DNA from: Pelagerythrobacter marinus
GTDB lineage: Bacteria; Pseudomonadota; Alphaproteobacteria; Sphingomonadales; Sphingomonadaceae
Assembly: GCF_009827515.1 (NCBI RefSeq)
Contig: NZ_WTYO01000001.1
Coordinates: forward strand, 291,501 to 355,500
DNA length: 64,000 nucleotides
Direction: 5' to 3'
A program made the position numbers and the translations under genes. Under the pieces are notes generated by a model that was not told the DNA's origin, made no database searches, and worked only from the letters and a program-made list of their open reading frames with translations. How positions within the stretch are numbered: position 1 is the first letter of the stretch; each line of letters opens with the position of its first letter. Positions 25,665 through 35,698 of this stretch are shown piece after piece.

Positions 25665-25949
25665 GTGGACCAGCTCGTCCGCCACCCCGTCCATCGCGCG
25701 CTGACGCGGCCGCAGATGTTCGCGGGCGTGACGTACAACTATTTCATCATCAACGCGGCGGTGACGACCGAGCTGTTCCTGATCACGGGCAGTTTCCTCG
25801 CACTGCCGGCCGCGCTGGTCATTCACGGGGTCGGCTATTTCGCCTGCCTGCGCGAACCGCGCGTGTTCGACCTGTGGATCACGAAAGTCAGCAAGTGTCC
25901 GCGGGTCCGCAATTTCAAGCGCTGGGGCTGCAACAGCTACGCGGCGTGA
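25665..25949 (+). CDS. virB3: VirB3-like inner-membrane protein
   Basis: A 94-residue protein from a GTG one base after the virB2 stop. HPVHRALTRPQMFAGV followed by a hydrophobic hairpin and the cytoplasmic tail LREPRVFDLWITK is the VirB3 pattern. VirB3 associates with the VirB4 ATPase at the base of the channel. No alternative ATG is near. Confidence 0.87.
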   Translation: MDQLVRHPVHRALTRPQMFAGVTYNYFIINAAVTTELFLITGSFLALPAALVIHGVGYFACLREPRVFDLWITKVSKCPRVRNFKRWGCNSYAA

Positions 25950-25974
25950 GCGCCTGGAAAGGGTCGATGCAACT

Positions 25975-28413
25975 ATGAGCAAGTGGATCGGAGCCGCCGC
26001 CTGGAGCGTCAAGGAAGCGCGCGCCGGCGACCGCCTGCCCTATGCCCGCCTGATCGACGAGAGCACCGCGCTGCTGCGCGACGGATCGGTGATGACGGCG
26101 CTCCAGGTCCCGGGCCTGCTGTTCGAGACCGAGGATAGCGACGCGCTCAACGCCCATGCCGCGACGCGCGAGGTCGTTCTGCGGTCCACGCTCGATGCGC
26201 GCTTCGTCATGTACCATCACGTCGTGCGCCGGCGGGTCGAGATCGAGCTTGAGGCCGAGTTCGACGACCCGCTCAGCCGCCATATCGATGCCCGGTGGAA
26301 GGAACGGCTCGGCTCCGGCGCGCTGTTCGTGAACGACCAGTTCGTGACGCTGATCCGGCGCCCCGCGCGGGGCAAGGCCGGCCTGGCAGAGCGCATGGGC
26401 AAGATGTGGAGCCGCAAGGGGCGCAAGGAGATCGAGGCCGATCCGAAGGACGTGCGCGCGCTGAAGGCGGCGGTCACCGGCCTGGTCGCGGCGCTGCAGG
26501 CTTATGGCGCCGCCGTCCTTGGCGACTACGAAAGCGCCCAGGGCAAGACCAACAACGAACTGCTCGAACTGCTCAGCGCGCTCTACAACGGCGAGATGCG
26601 CCCGGTGCGCCGGCCGCACGACGATGCCGACATCGGCCACATGCTGCCCTATCGCCGCGCCAGCTTCGGCCTCGACGCGATGGAACTGCGCGGTTCGGGC
26701 GCGCCCGACTTCGCGGCGATGCTGAGCCTCAAGGAATATCCCGACGCGACGTCGCCCGGGCTGCTCGATTCGCTGCTGCGCCTGCCGTGCGAGATGATCG
26801 TGTCGGAAAGCTACGCCCCGGCCGAACGGCAGACGGCGCGCGAGCGGATGGACCTGGCCCTGCGCCGCCTGCGCTCGGCGGACGAGGAAGCCGCGGCCGA
26901 GCGGGCGGACATGCTTGCCGCGCGCGATGCGCTGGGCAACGGGGCGGTCGGCTTTGGCGACCATCACCTGACCGTCCTGGTGCGCGAGCGCGATCTCGCC
27001 CGGCTGGACGAGGCGACGGCATCGTGCGCCGCAGCGCTCGCCGATACCGGCGCGATCGCCGTGCGCGAGGATACCAACCTGGAACCGGCGTTCTGGGCCC
27101 AGTTCCCGGGGAACGAGCAGTATATCGTGCGCCGGGCGATGATTTCCTCGGCCAACATGGCGAGTTTCGGTTCGCTGCACGGCATGGCGCTCGGCCAGGC
27201 CCAGGGCAATCACTGGGGCGAGGCGGTGACGCTGCTCCAGACGACCAGCTCCACGCCGTTCTTCTTCAACTTCCACAACGGCGACCTGGGCAATTTCTCG
27301 GTCATCGGCCCCTCGGGCTCGGGCAAGACCGTGGTGATGAATTTCCTCGCCGCGCAGGCCCAGAAGTTCAAGCCGCGCACGATCCTGTTCGACAAGGACC
27401 GCGGCGGAGAGCTGTTCATTCGCGGGATCGGCGGGCGCTACGACCGGATCACCGCGGGCGAGCCGACCGGTTTCAACCCGCTCGCGCTGCCCGATAGCGC
27501 GGGGAACCGGGCCTTCCTGCGCGACTGGCTGGGCGTCCTGCTCAACGCCGAGGGGCCGGAAGAGCTGGCGACGGTCAGCCAGGCGGTCGATGCCGCCTAT
27601 GGCAACGATCCCTCGCTGCGCCGCCTGCGCCATTTCCGCGAGCTGCTGTCGGGAGCGCGCCGGCCCCAGGCGGGCGACCTGGCCGACCGGCTTTCGGCCT
27701 GGATCGGCGAGGGCGAACATGGCTGGCTGTTCGACAATGCGGAGGACCGGCTGGATCTCGCCAGCCGCGTGCTCGGCTTCGACATGACCGCGCTGCTCGA
27801 AAATCCCAGGCTGCGCACCCCGGTCATGATGTACCTGTTCCACCGGATCGAGGAGCGGCTGGACGGCAAGCCGACGATGATCCTGATCGACGAAGGCTGG
27901 AAGGCGCTCGACGATCCGGTCTTCGCCGCCCGTATTCGCGACTGGCTGAAAACGCTACGGAAGCGCAACGCCCTGGTCGGGTTCGCAACGCAGAGCGCGC
28001 GCGATGCGCTGGAAAGCCGCATTTCCACCGCATTGGTGGAGCAGACCGCGACCATGGTGTTCATGCCCAATTCGCGCGCCCGGGCAGAGGATTACTGCGA
28101 CGGCTTCGGCCTGACCGGTCACGAACTGGCCCTGATCCGCAGCCTGCCGGCGCATAGCCGCTGCTTCCTCGTGCGCCAGAGCGACGCGAGCGTGGTCGTG
28201 CGGCTGGACCTGTCGAGCGCGCCCGAAGTGCTGACGATCCTGTCGGGCCGCGAAAGTTCGGTCCGGCGGCTCGACCTCCTGCGCGCCGCGGTCGGCGACG
28301 ACCCGGCCGAATGGTTCCCGGCGCTCACCGGCCACGGATGGCCCGGCGGCAACGGGGGCGACGACGACGAGATGGCGCAGGGCGACATGCCCTTCCGCCT
28401 CGCCGCGGAATGA
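25975..28413 (+). CDS. virB4: VirB4-like secretion ATPase
   Basis: An 812-residue ATPase of the VirB4/TrbE/CagE family. The N-terminal half contacts VirB3 and the membrane; Walker A GPSGSGKT is at residues 445-452 and Walker B MILIDEGWK near 633, followed by the ATQS motif (GFATQSARDAL). It energises pilus biogenesis and substrate transfer. A 25-base gap separates it from virB3; its stop overlaps the virB6 ATG (ATGA). Confidence 0.94.
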   Translation: MSKWIGAAAWSVKEARAGDRLPYARLIDESTALLRDGSVMTALQVPGLLFETEDSDALNAHAATREVVLRSTLDARFVMYHHVVRRRVEIELEAEFDDPLSRHIDARWKERLGSGALFVNDQFVTLIRRPARGKAGLAERMGKMWSRKGRKEIEADPKDVRALKAAVTGLVAALQAYGAAVLGDYESAQGKTNNELLELLSALYNGEMRPVRRPHDDADIGHMLPYRRASFGLDAMELRGSGAPDFAAMLSLKEYPDATSPGLLDSLLRLPCEMIVSESYAPAERQTARERMDLALRRLRSADEEAAAERADMLAARDALGNGAVGFGDHHLTVLVRERDLARLDEATASCAAALADTGAIAVREDTNLEPAFWAQFPGNEQYIVRRAMISSANMASFGSLHGMALGQAQGNHWGEAVTLLQTTSSTPFFFNFHNGDLGNFSVIGPSGSGKTVVMNFLAAQAQKFKPRTILFDKDRGGELFIRGIGGRYDRITAGEPTGFNPLALPDSAGNRAFLRDWLGVLLNAEGPEELATVSQAVDAAYGNDPSLRRLRHFRELLSGARRPQAGDLADRLSAWIGEGEHGWLFDNAEDRLDLASRVLGFDMTALLENPRLRTPVMMYLFHRIEERLDGKPTMILIDEGWKALDDPVFAARIRDWLKTLRKRNALVGFATQSARDALESRISTALVEQTATMVFMPNSRARAEDYCDGFGLTGHELALIRSLPAHSRCFLVRQSDASVVVRLDLSSAPEVLTILSGRESSVRRLDLLRAAVGDDPAEWFPALTGHGWPGGNGGDDDEMAQGDMPFRLAAE

Positions 28414-29573
28414 GCGCGGCCTGCCAGACCGCCGCCGCGGATGCCGGCAGCGGCGTCGCGGCGGCCCTGCGCGCGGTCGACTGCACGGCGGGGGAATTCA
28501 CCGCGCAGGCTTTCGGCCGCCTCTTCGCGCCGGGCGGCGCGCTGACCCCGGTCCTGACGATCGCTCTGACGCTGTTCGTCGCGCTGTTCGCGATCGCCCT
28601 CCTGCTCGGCCGCACGAACCTCGGCGTCAGGTCGCTGACGCCGCGCATGGTCACGCTGGGCCTGGTGGTCACGTTCGCGACCAGCTGGGTCGCTTACCAG
28701 AGCGTGGTGTGGAACCTCGCCATCGGCGCCCCGGACTGGCTGGCCAGCGTGCTGGCCGGGACCGACGGCTCGGCGACGGAAGTCTTCGCGCAGAAGATCG
28801 ACGTCGTGTTCATCGCCGTGCAGCAGGCGACCCAGGGGCAGGAAGATATCGGCGCCTTCTCCCCCGCGGGAATCCTGTGGCTGGGGGCGATGCTGTTCCT
28901 GCTGGGGACCGTGGGCGTCCTGGTCACCGCGCGCATCGGGCTGGCGGTGCTGGTCGCCCTTGGGCCCGTCTTCGTCGTCATGGCGCTTTTCAACGGCACG
29001 CGCGGCCTGTTCACCGGTTGGCTGAAGGGCGTGGTCATGCTCGCGCTCACGCCGCTTTTCGCGGTCCTGGGCGGGGGGGTCATGCTGGAGCTTGCGGTGC
29101 CGATCCTCGCCACCCTCTCGGCCACGCCGGGGCAGGTCGATCCGCAGGCGGCCGTGGCCTTCTTCCTGATCGGCGCGGTCCACGTCGCGCTGATGATCAT
29201 GGTCATCAAGGTCGCGGGCACGATGGTTTCGGGCTGGCGGGTTTTCGGCCTCGTCCGGGACGACGCGCCGGAGCGGGGCGAGCGGTCCGCCGCGTCCGCC
29301 GCGCCGCAACCCGCCGCCGCCCCGGCAGTGCAGGCCGCTGCAGCGCAGGCACCGTCGCAGGGCGGGCAGCGCCGCCTCGCCCTTGCGCCGGCCGGGGCCG
29401 GGGTGCCGGCCAACGATCCCGGGCCGGCGGCCACGACGAGGCGCGAGACGCGGCTCGTGGCATCGCCTGCAGGGGGACAGACGCAACCGCTCAGCCCATC
29501 GCTTTCGCGCACGAGCGGCATCGGCAGCCGCTTCCGTGCACCGCAGAAACGTATTTCGGAGAAGTCGAAATGA
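28410..29573 (+). CDS. virB6: VirB6/TrbL-like polytopic channel protein
   Basis: A 387-residue protein with about six membrane helices between residues ~45 and 285 and a long Ala/Pro/Arg-rich hydrophilic tail (~290-387). Helix content, size and position between virB4 and virB9 match VirB6/TrbL, part of the inner-membrane channel. Sequence similarity in this family is weak, so the call rests on topology and context. It overlaps both neighbours by ATGA. Confidence 0.85.
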   Translation: MSAACQTAAADAGSGVAAALRAVDCTAGEFTAQAFGRLFAPGGALTPVLTIALTLFVALFAIALLLGRTNLGVRSLTPRMVTLGLVVTFATSWVAYQSVVWNLAIGAPDWLASVLAGTDGSATEVFAQKIDVVFIAVQQATQGQEDIGAFSPAGILWLGAMLFLLGTVGVLVTARIGLAVLVALGPVFVVMALFNGTRGLFTGWLKGVVMLALTPLFAVLGGGVMLELAVPILATLSATPGQVDPQAAVAFFLIGAVHVALMIMVIKVAGTMVSGWRVFGLVRDDAPERGERSAASAAPQPAAAPAVQAAAAQAPSQGGQRRLALAPAGAGVPANDPGPAATTRRETRLVASPAGGQTQPLSPSLSRTSGIGSRFRAPQKRISEKSK

Positions 29574-30343
29574 AACGCGTGGCTCTCACCGCGCTGGCGC
29601 TCGCCATGGTTTGTGCGCCCGCATCGGCGGGCGATGCGCGCCTGGTCGAAATGCTCTACGACCCCGCGCGGGTCGTCACGATCGAAGGGCGCACGAAAGT
29701 CCAGGCCACGATCCAGTTCGGCGAGGACGAGCTGATCGAAAACGTCGCGATCGGGGATTCGGAAGCCTGGCAGGTGACGCCGAACAAGCGCGCGAACCTG
29801 CTGTTCGTCAAGCCGCTTGCCCCGACGGCCAAGACCAACATGACCGTGGTGACCAACAGGCGCACCTATCTGTTCGATCTCGTCGCCAGCCCCCGCGCGC
29901 GGCCGCTCTACGTGCTGAAGTTCACTTATCCCGAAGAGCCGGAGGAAGAACCGCCGATGCTGGCCGAAAGGCCGAATGCCGTCGAGATGGCGGCGGCGAA
30001 CGATCCCTATGCGGTGGTCGACCCGGCCGAACTGAACTTCGCCTGGACCGGGCAGGGCGATACGACCCTCCTGCCCGAGCGCACTTACGACGACGGGAAC
30101 GCCACTTTCCTGACCTGGCCCGCCGGCCGCGCAGTGCCGGCGATCCTCGTAAAAGACCACGAGGGGACGGAAGGGCCGGTCAACTTCACCGTGCGCGGCG
30201 ACACGATCGTCGTGGACGGCGTCCCGCGCGAGATCGTCCTGCGATCGGGGGATGACAGCGCGGTGCTGACCAACGCCGGGCCGCCCCGGCCCGAACGGGC
30301 GCGCGGGCAGGCCGCGCTGGCCCAGGCAAGGGAGAACAGGTGA
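29570..30343 (+). CDS. virB9: VirB9-like outer-membrane core component
   Basis: A 257-residue periplasmic protein with a signal peptide (APASA near residue 20). The N-terminal domain contains VVTIEGRTKVQATIQFGEDE and NMTVVTNRRTYLFDL; the C-terminal beta domain ends near RGDTIVVDGVPREIVLR, as in VirB9/TrbG. With VirB10 it forms the core ring. In most systems the lipoprotein VirB7 tethers VirB9; none is seen here. Confidence 0.9.
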   Translation: MKRVALTALALAMVCAPASAGDARLVEMLYDPARVVTIEGRTKVQATIQFGEDELIENVAIGDSEAWQVTPNKRANLLFVKPLAPTAKTNMTVVTNRRTYLFDLVASPRARPLYVLKFTYPEEPEEEPPMLAERPNAVEMAAANDPYAVVDPAELNFAWTGQGDTTLLPERTYDDGNATFLTWPAGRAVPAILVKDHEGTEGPVNFTVRGDTIVVDGVPREIVLRSGDDSAVLTNAGPPRPERARGQAALAQARENR

Positions 30344-31470
30344 TGCGCCTCGCCATGCGACTGCCCGCCCGCAAGCAGGGCGGTGCCGCGAACGACATTG
30401 ACCCGCGAGAACAGGAATCGGCCGAGGTCATCGACCTCGCCAGCCGCAATGCCTTCCCCGCCGTCACCCAGCGCAAGGGCAAGTCGGATTCGCTCGGCCT
30501 CGTCGCCGGGGTGGCGATCGTCGCCCTGCTGGGGGCGGCGACGTTCATCGGCATGGATTCGACCCGCATGGCGGAGCCGGAAGGTGTCGGCGGGCAGCAG
30601 CCCGCCGCCGAACCGGCCCAGCCGGCCGCCCCGCCGCCTGCGGAAGCCGCCGCCGCCCCTGCGCCCGCCGTGCCCGCGCCGCAGCCCGATCCCGCCCCGG
30701 CGCCGGTCCTTGCCGCCCAGCCGGGCGCCTCGCCGGCCCCTGCGGGCAATCCCTATGCCAGCCCGACGGTCGTGTTCGATTCCAGCGCTCTTCCGGCGGC
30801 CGCGGCCGGGCCGGCCGCCCCGACCGCGGGCGAGGGCGCGGGCGGCGCAACCGGCAACTCGGCGTCGGACTTCGCGAGCCGCATCGGCGGGGTCGGCGGC
30901 GCGCCGGCCCAGGCGAAGGCGATGGTGAACCCGCGCACCACGGTGACGCAGGGCACGCTGATCCCGGCCGTCCTGGAAACCGCGATCGATACCAACGTGC
31001 CCGGTTTCGTCCGCGCCGTGGTGAGCCAGGACGTGCGCAGTTTCGACGGCACGCGCGTGCTCGTGCCCCGCAGCAGCCGCTTGATCGGCCAGTACCAGTC
31101 GGGCGTGCAGGGCGGGCAGAAGCGCGCCTACGTGATCTGGACGCGCCTCATCCGGCCCGATGGCGCCTCGGTAAACCTCGCGTCGCCAGCGATCGGTTTC
31201 GACGGGACCACCGGCCTGCAGGGCGAGGTGGACAATCGGTTCTTCCAGCGTTTCGGATCGGCTCTCCTGCTTTCGGTCGTGGGCGGGCTGTCCGCGATCG
31301 GCACCGGCGGGGCTTCCGTCGTTCTGGGCGGGGCAGGGCAGTCGGCAGCCGGCGTGGCGGCCCAGCAGGACAGCCAGATCGGCCCGACGATCCGCGTGCG
31401 CCAGGGCGAGCCGATCCGCGTCTTCACCGCGCGCGACCTGGATTTCAGCCAGGTCCCCGCGGTCAGGTAG
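30343..31470 (+). CDS. virB10: VirB10/TrbI-like energy-sensing core protein
   Basis: About 375 residues; the ATG at 30343 shares one base with the virB9 stop (GTG at 30340 is an alternative). One membrane helix (~residues 48-67) is followed by a Pro/Ala-rich spacer (~75-170) and the conserved beta-barrel domain with TLIPAVLETAIDTNVPGFVR, VLVPRSSRLIGQYQ and the antenna region LLLSVVGGLSAIG, ending in IRVFTARDLDF. It spans from inner to outer membrane and transmits ATPase energy. Confidence 0.93.
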   Translation: MRLAMRLPARKQGGAANDIDPREQESAEVIDLASRNAFPAVTQRKGKSDSLGLVAGVAIVALLGAATFIGMDSTRMAEPEGVGGQQPAAEPAQPAAPPPAEAAAAPAPAVPAPQPDPAPAPVLAAQPGASPAPAGNPYASPTVVFDSSALPAAAAGPAAPTAGEGAGGATGNSASDFASRIGGVGGAPAQAKAMVNPRTTVTQGTLIPAVLETAIDTNVPGFVRAVVSQDVRSFDGTRVLVPRSSRLIGQYQSGVQGGQKRAYVIWTRLIRPDGASVNLASPAIGFDGTTGLQGEVDNRFFQRFGSALLLSVVGGLSAIGTGGASVVLGGAGQSAAGVAAQQDSQIGPTIRVRQGEPIRVFTARDLDFSQVPAVR

Positions 31471-31477
31471 GCGGGCG

Positions 31478-32470
31478 ATGGCGGCCGACATCCACCCGCT
31501 TCGCGGCGAAGGCGCCGGGGAACGCAGCGTCTACCTCGACGCCTACCTCGCGCCTTTCCGCGAGTGGCTCGACCGGGACACGGTGACCGAGATCCTCGTC
31601 AACCGCCCGGGCGAAGTCTGGGTGGAAGATGCCGCGATGCCGGGAATGCAGCGGGTCGAGACCCCGCATATCGACGATACGCTGGTCCAGCGCCTGGCAG
31701 AGCAGGTCGCCCGGGTCAGCCACCAGGGCATCAATCGTGAACACCCGCTGCTGGGCGCGACATTGCCCGACGGTGCGCGCGTGCAATTCTGCGGGCCGCC
31801 TGCAACGCGCCGCCACTGGGCCATGGCGATCCGCCGCCACCGCTGGCTCGACCTGCCGCTCGACGCCTACGACACCGGCCCCCTGGCACCGCCCGCGCAG
31901 CCGGCGATGCCCGACCCCCAGGTCGAGCCGATCGCCTACTTGCGGGAGGCCATTCGCCAGCGGCGCACGATCCTGATTTCCGGCGGCACGAGCACGGGCA
32001 AGACCACTTTCCTCAATGCCATGCTGGGCGAGATCCCGCGCCGGGAACGCGTCGTCCTCGTCGAGGACACGCCCGAGCTGAAGCTGCCGGGCGCGAACGG
32101 GGTCGGCCTCGTCGCCGTCAAGGGCGAGCTGGGCGAAGCCAAAGTCACGGCCAACGAACTGCTCCAGGCGGCGCTGCGCCTGCGGCCCGACCGGGTCGTG
32201 CTGGGCGAATTGCGCGGGGCCGAAAGCGTCAGCTTCCTGCGTGCGATCAATACCGGGCACCCGGGCAGCTTCTCGACCATCCACGCCAACAGCCTGCGCG
32301 GCGCGCTGGAACAGCTTGCCCTGATGGTGATGCAGACTGGCATCGGCCTCACCCGCAGCGACACGATCGCCTATGCCGCCTCGGTCATCGACGTGATCGT
32401 GCAGCTCGGCCGCGGGACCGACGGCAAGCGCGGGATTGCGCAGATTGCCCGAACGGCGAGCCTCGTCTGA
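31478..32470 (+). CDS. virB11: VirB11-like hexameric ATPase
   Basis: A 330-residue traffic ATPase. The N-terminal domain (EWLDRDTVTEILVNRPGEVW) precedes Walker A GGTSTGKT (169-176), the Asp box VLVEDTPEL, Walker B-like DRVVLGELRG and the His box GSFSTIHANS. It drives pilus assembly and substrate transfer. It is the last gene of the operon; a terminator follows at once. Confidence 0.94.
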   Translation: MAADIHPLRGEGAGERSVYLDAYLAPFREWLDRDTVTEILVNRPGEVWVEDAAMPGMQRVETPHIDDTLVQRLAEQVARVSHQGINREHPLLGATLPDGARVQFCGPPATRRHWAMAIRRHRWLDLPLDAYDTGPLAPPAQPAMPDPQVEPIAYLREAIRQRRTILISGGTSTGKTTFLNAMLGEIPRRERVVLVEDTPELKLPGANGVGLVAVKGELGEAKVTANELLQAALRLRPDRVVLGELRGAESVSFLRAINTGHPGSFSTIHANSLRGALEQLALMVMQTGIGLTRSDTIAYAASVIDVIVQLGRGTDGKRGIAQIARTASLV

Positions 32471-32476
32471 CCCCGC

Positions 32477-32499
32477 CGGGCGCCCTTCCGCCCGTTTTT
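32477..32499 (+). terminator. Intrinsic terminator of the virB operon
   Basis: CGGGCG and CGCCCG pair around a 6-base loop and are followed by TTTTT, beginning 7 bases after the virB11 stop. It closes the secretion operon and shows that no virD4 or effector gene is transcribed with it from downstream. Confidence 0.8.
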
Positions 32500-32725
32500 C
32501 ACCCGCTCGTTGCAAATAAATCGCGCCTTGGAGAAAGTCCCGGCCGGGGCGCAATGACGTAGGGGAATACTGGCCTTTGCGTCCGGGCAAGATGCAATCG
32601 TATGCGGAAATATCCCGATTGCCCCAGGCTTCCCACGGGCAAGCCTATTGCCAAGTGCGCGGGTAATGAAATACTTTCCTTCCAGTTTAAGTCGCATCAG
32701 ACGACTGGACACGAGGAGAGGACGA

Positions 32726-35614
32726 ATGAGGGTGAAGGCAACCCTGCTTGCCGGCATTTGTGCCGGCGGGCTCGCATTTCCCGTTACCGCGCAGGAAACC
32801 GATAGTGGCGAAAGCCCGGTCGCGACCAGCGGGCCGGTAATCGTGGTGACCGCGCAACGACAGGACCAGAGCCTGCAGGAAGTCCCGATCGCGGTGAGCG
32901 CGTTCACTTCCGAGGCGCTGGAGGCGCAGCAGATCGAGAACGCGAGCGACCTGCAACTGACATTGCCCAACGTCTCGTTCACCAAGAGCAACTTCACGTC
33001 CTCCAGTTTCACCATTCGCGGGATCGGCGACTTGTGCGTCGGCGTGACCTGCGACAGCGCGACCGCGATCCACACCAATGGCTCCCCGCTGTTCGGCACC
33101 CGCCTGTTCGAGACAGAGTATTTCGACCTCGAACGGGTCGAAGTCCTGCGCGGGCCGCAGGGCACGCTGTTCGGGCGCAACGCGACATCGGGCGTGGTCA
33201 ACGTCGTCACCGCCAAGCCCGACTTGTCGGGCTTCGGCGCCGCGGCCGAGCTGGAATACGGCAATTACGACAGCATCAAGGCCAAGGGCATGGTCAACGT
33301 GCCGATCGGCCAGGTCCTGGGCCTGCGGGTCGCCGGGTTCTATCTCAATCGCGACGGCTATACCCGCAATCTCTACGACGGGTCGCGGATCGACGACCGC
33401 GACATGTACGCGGTGCGCGGCTCGCTGAGGTTCGAACCGGGGCCGGACACGACGCTGGACCTGATGGGATACTACTTCCGCGAGAACGACAATCGCCTGC
33501 GCATCCAGAAGCAGACCTGCCAGCGCGACCCGACCGGCGTGCTCGGCTGTCTCAACGCGCGGCGCGATTTCGACAGCACCAACGCCAATTCGACCCTGGC
33601 CGGCGTGCTTGCCTCCGAAGAGCTCTACGCGATCCAGGGGCTCCCGCCCGGTTTCGGCCTGGGCAGCCTTTACGGCCCGGACGGCTTCGCCAACTTCGAC
33701 GAGCCGGATGACGTGCGGGTCGTCAACACGCCGGTGACCCCCGAGTATTTCGCCGACGAGCTGCAGCTCCAGGCGCACCTGGAGCAGCGGTTCGGCACGA
33801 TGAACCTGTCGCTGACCGGCCTCTACCAGGAAACCTCGGTCGATTCGCGCCAGGACTACAACCTCGGCGTGCTCGACCGGACGAGCTACGCGGCCGCGCT
33901 GAACCAGCTGGCCTTCTTCGCCGCCAACGACGTCATCTTCCCCGGGTCGTCGGCCTATTTCGCCCCGATCGCGCAGGCGCTGATCCCGGGCGGCCCGAAC
34001 GGCCAGCTGTGCACGTCGGACAACGACATGGGCAGCCAGGGCGCGTTCCAGGGCAACGCGATCTGCGGCGATGTCCCGCTGTCCTACGACCGTTCGAACC
34101 AGGACCAGAAGGCCTGGTCTGCCTAGGCGATCCTCAGCAGCGATTTCGACGGGCCGTTCAACTTCCTGCTCGGCGGGATCTATGCCGAATCCGAGGTTTC
34201 GGAGAACAGCTACTACGTCAACGCCTTCGGTCTCGACTACGCGACGGGCATCCTCGGGACCTTCTCGGCCATGGGGGCGGCGCTGCCGCCGTCCTACCTC
34301 GCGACGTCGATGTACCGGAACAACACGCAGTACTTCAAACTCAAGAGCTTCGGCATTTTCGGGGAGGTCTATTACGACATAACCGATCGCCTGAGCCTGA
34401 CCGCCGGGCTGCGCTACAACGACGACAGCAAGGAAGTGGTCGCGCGCACCACGTTCGCGAGCTTCCTCAATCCGTTCTCAAACGACGGGGACCCGTTCGA
34501 TTCGCCTTACGTCGGCAGTTTCGATGCCGATCCGGGCACCGACGGGAACCAGCTGTTGCAAAGGCGCGAGGTCTCCTTCGACGAGATCACCGGGCGCGCG
34601 GTGCTCGATTACGAAATCTCACCCGACAACAAGCTCTATGCCTCGTACTCGCGCGGCTACAAGTCGGGCGGGATCAACCCGCCGCTGTCGCCCGTGTTCG
34701 ACGTGAGCGAGAGCTTCGAGCCGGAACAGATCGATGCGTTCGAGATCGGGTCGAAGAACACCTTCCTCAACGGCACCCTGCAGGCGAACCTGACGGCGTT
34801 CTATTACAAGTACAAGGACCTGCAGCTCAGCCGCATCGTCGCGCGCACTTCGGTCAACGACACGATCGACGCCGACATCTGGGGGCTGGAGTTCGAATCG
34901 ATCCTGCGCCCCTCGCCGCAGTGGCTGATCAACATGAACCTCAGCTACCTCAATACGAAGGTGGCCGGCGACCAGTTCTTCTCCAACCCGCGCGATCCGG
35001 GGGGCGGCGATCCGAACGCGGTCATCATCAAGGACATTTCCAACGCCTCGCTGTGCGCGGTCACGGGCCCGGCGCCGGGCGCGGCGGCCGCGTTCGTCAC
35101 CGCGGTCAACACCGGGCTGGGGCTTCAGGGCCCGTCGCCGTTCCCGTCGGACAGCGGCATAGCCTCGACCGGCGCGTTCAGCATCTGCTCGGTCCTGCAG
35201 GACAATGCGCCGGCCGGCTTCGAGGTGCTGAGCCCCGGCGTGGAAGTGAACCTGCGCGGCAACAAGCTGCCGCAGGCGCCCGAGTTCAAGGCCTCGGTCG
35301 GCGTCCAGTACACGGCCGAGTTCGCCAACGGAATGTCGCTTGTCCCCCGGTTCGACGTCGCGATGACGGGGACGCAATATGGCAATGTCTTCAACGGCGC
35401 GGTCAACCGGATCGAACCGTTCGTGCAGGCCAACGCGCAGATCCAGCTCAACGGGCCGGACCAGGGATGGTTCGTGCGCGGGTTCGTGCAGAACATCTTC
35501 GACAGCAATTCGACCACGGGCCTCTACGTGACCGATGCCTCTTCGGGCAATTTCACCAATATCTTCACGCTCGATCCGCGGCGTTACGGGATCGCGGTGG
35601 GGGCGCGTTTCTGA
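32726..35614 (+). pseudogene. TonB-dependent receptor interrupted by one amber codon
   Basis: From the ATG at 32726 (GAGGAG upstream) the frame encodes a signal peptide (FPVTAQ), a plug (VVTAQRQDQSLQEVPIAVSA, TSSSFTIRGIGD, GRNATSGVVNVVTAKP) and part of a barrel, up to a TAG at 34124-34126. The same frame then continues open to 35614 with normal barrel strands and a proper aromatic end (RYGIAVGARF). Nothing else is lost, so one base change, such as GAG to TAG, has split a ~962-residue gene. Either the gene is a recent pseudogene, the codon is read through, or the base is a sequencing error. Substrate unknown. I see no Pho box upstream. Confidence 0.85.
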
Positions 35615-35640
35615 CCACGGTCTTTCGCTTGGGGGAGGGA

Positions 35641-35670
35641 GGGCCGGGCCTGCGGGTCCGGCCCTTTTTC
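35641..35670 (+). terminator. Intrinsic terminator after the TonB receptor
   Basis: GGGCCGG and CCGGCCC pair around a short loop, followed by TTTTTC. It lies between the convergent receptor gene and the queuosine-precursor transporter gene. Confidence 0.8.
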
Positions 35671-35698
35671 ATCCCGGTCCCGCGCGGCCGGCGATCCC

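Noticed and set aside
34271-35614. A separate gene starting at the ATG at 34271
   Set aside because: It is in the same frame as the interrupted receptor, lacks a signal peptide and plug, and begins in the middle of the barrel; it is the 3' part of one broken gene.
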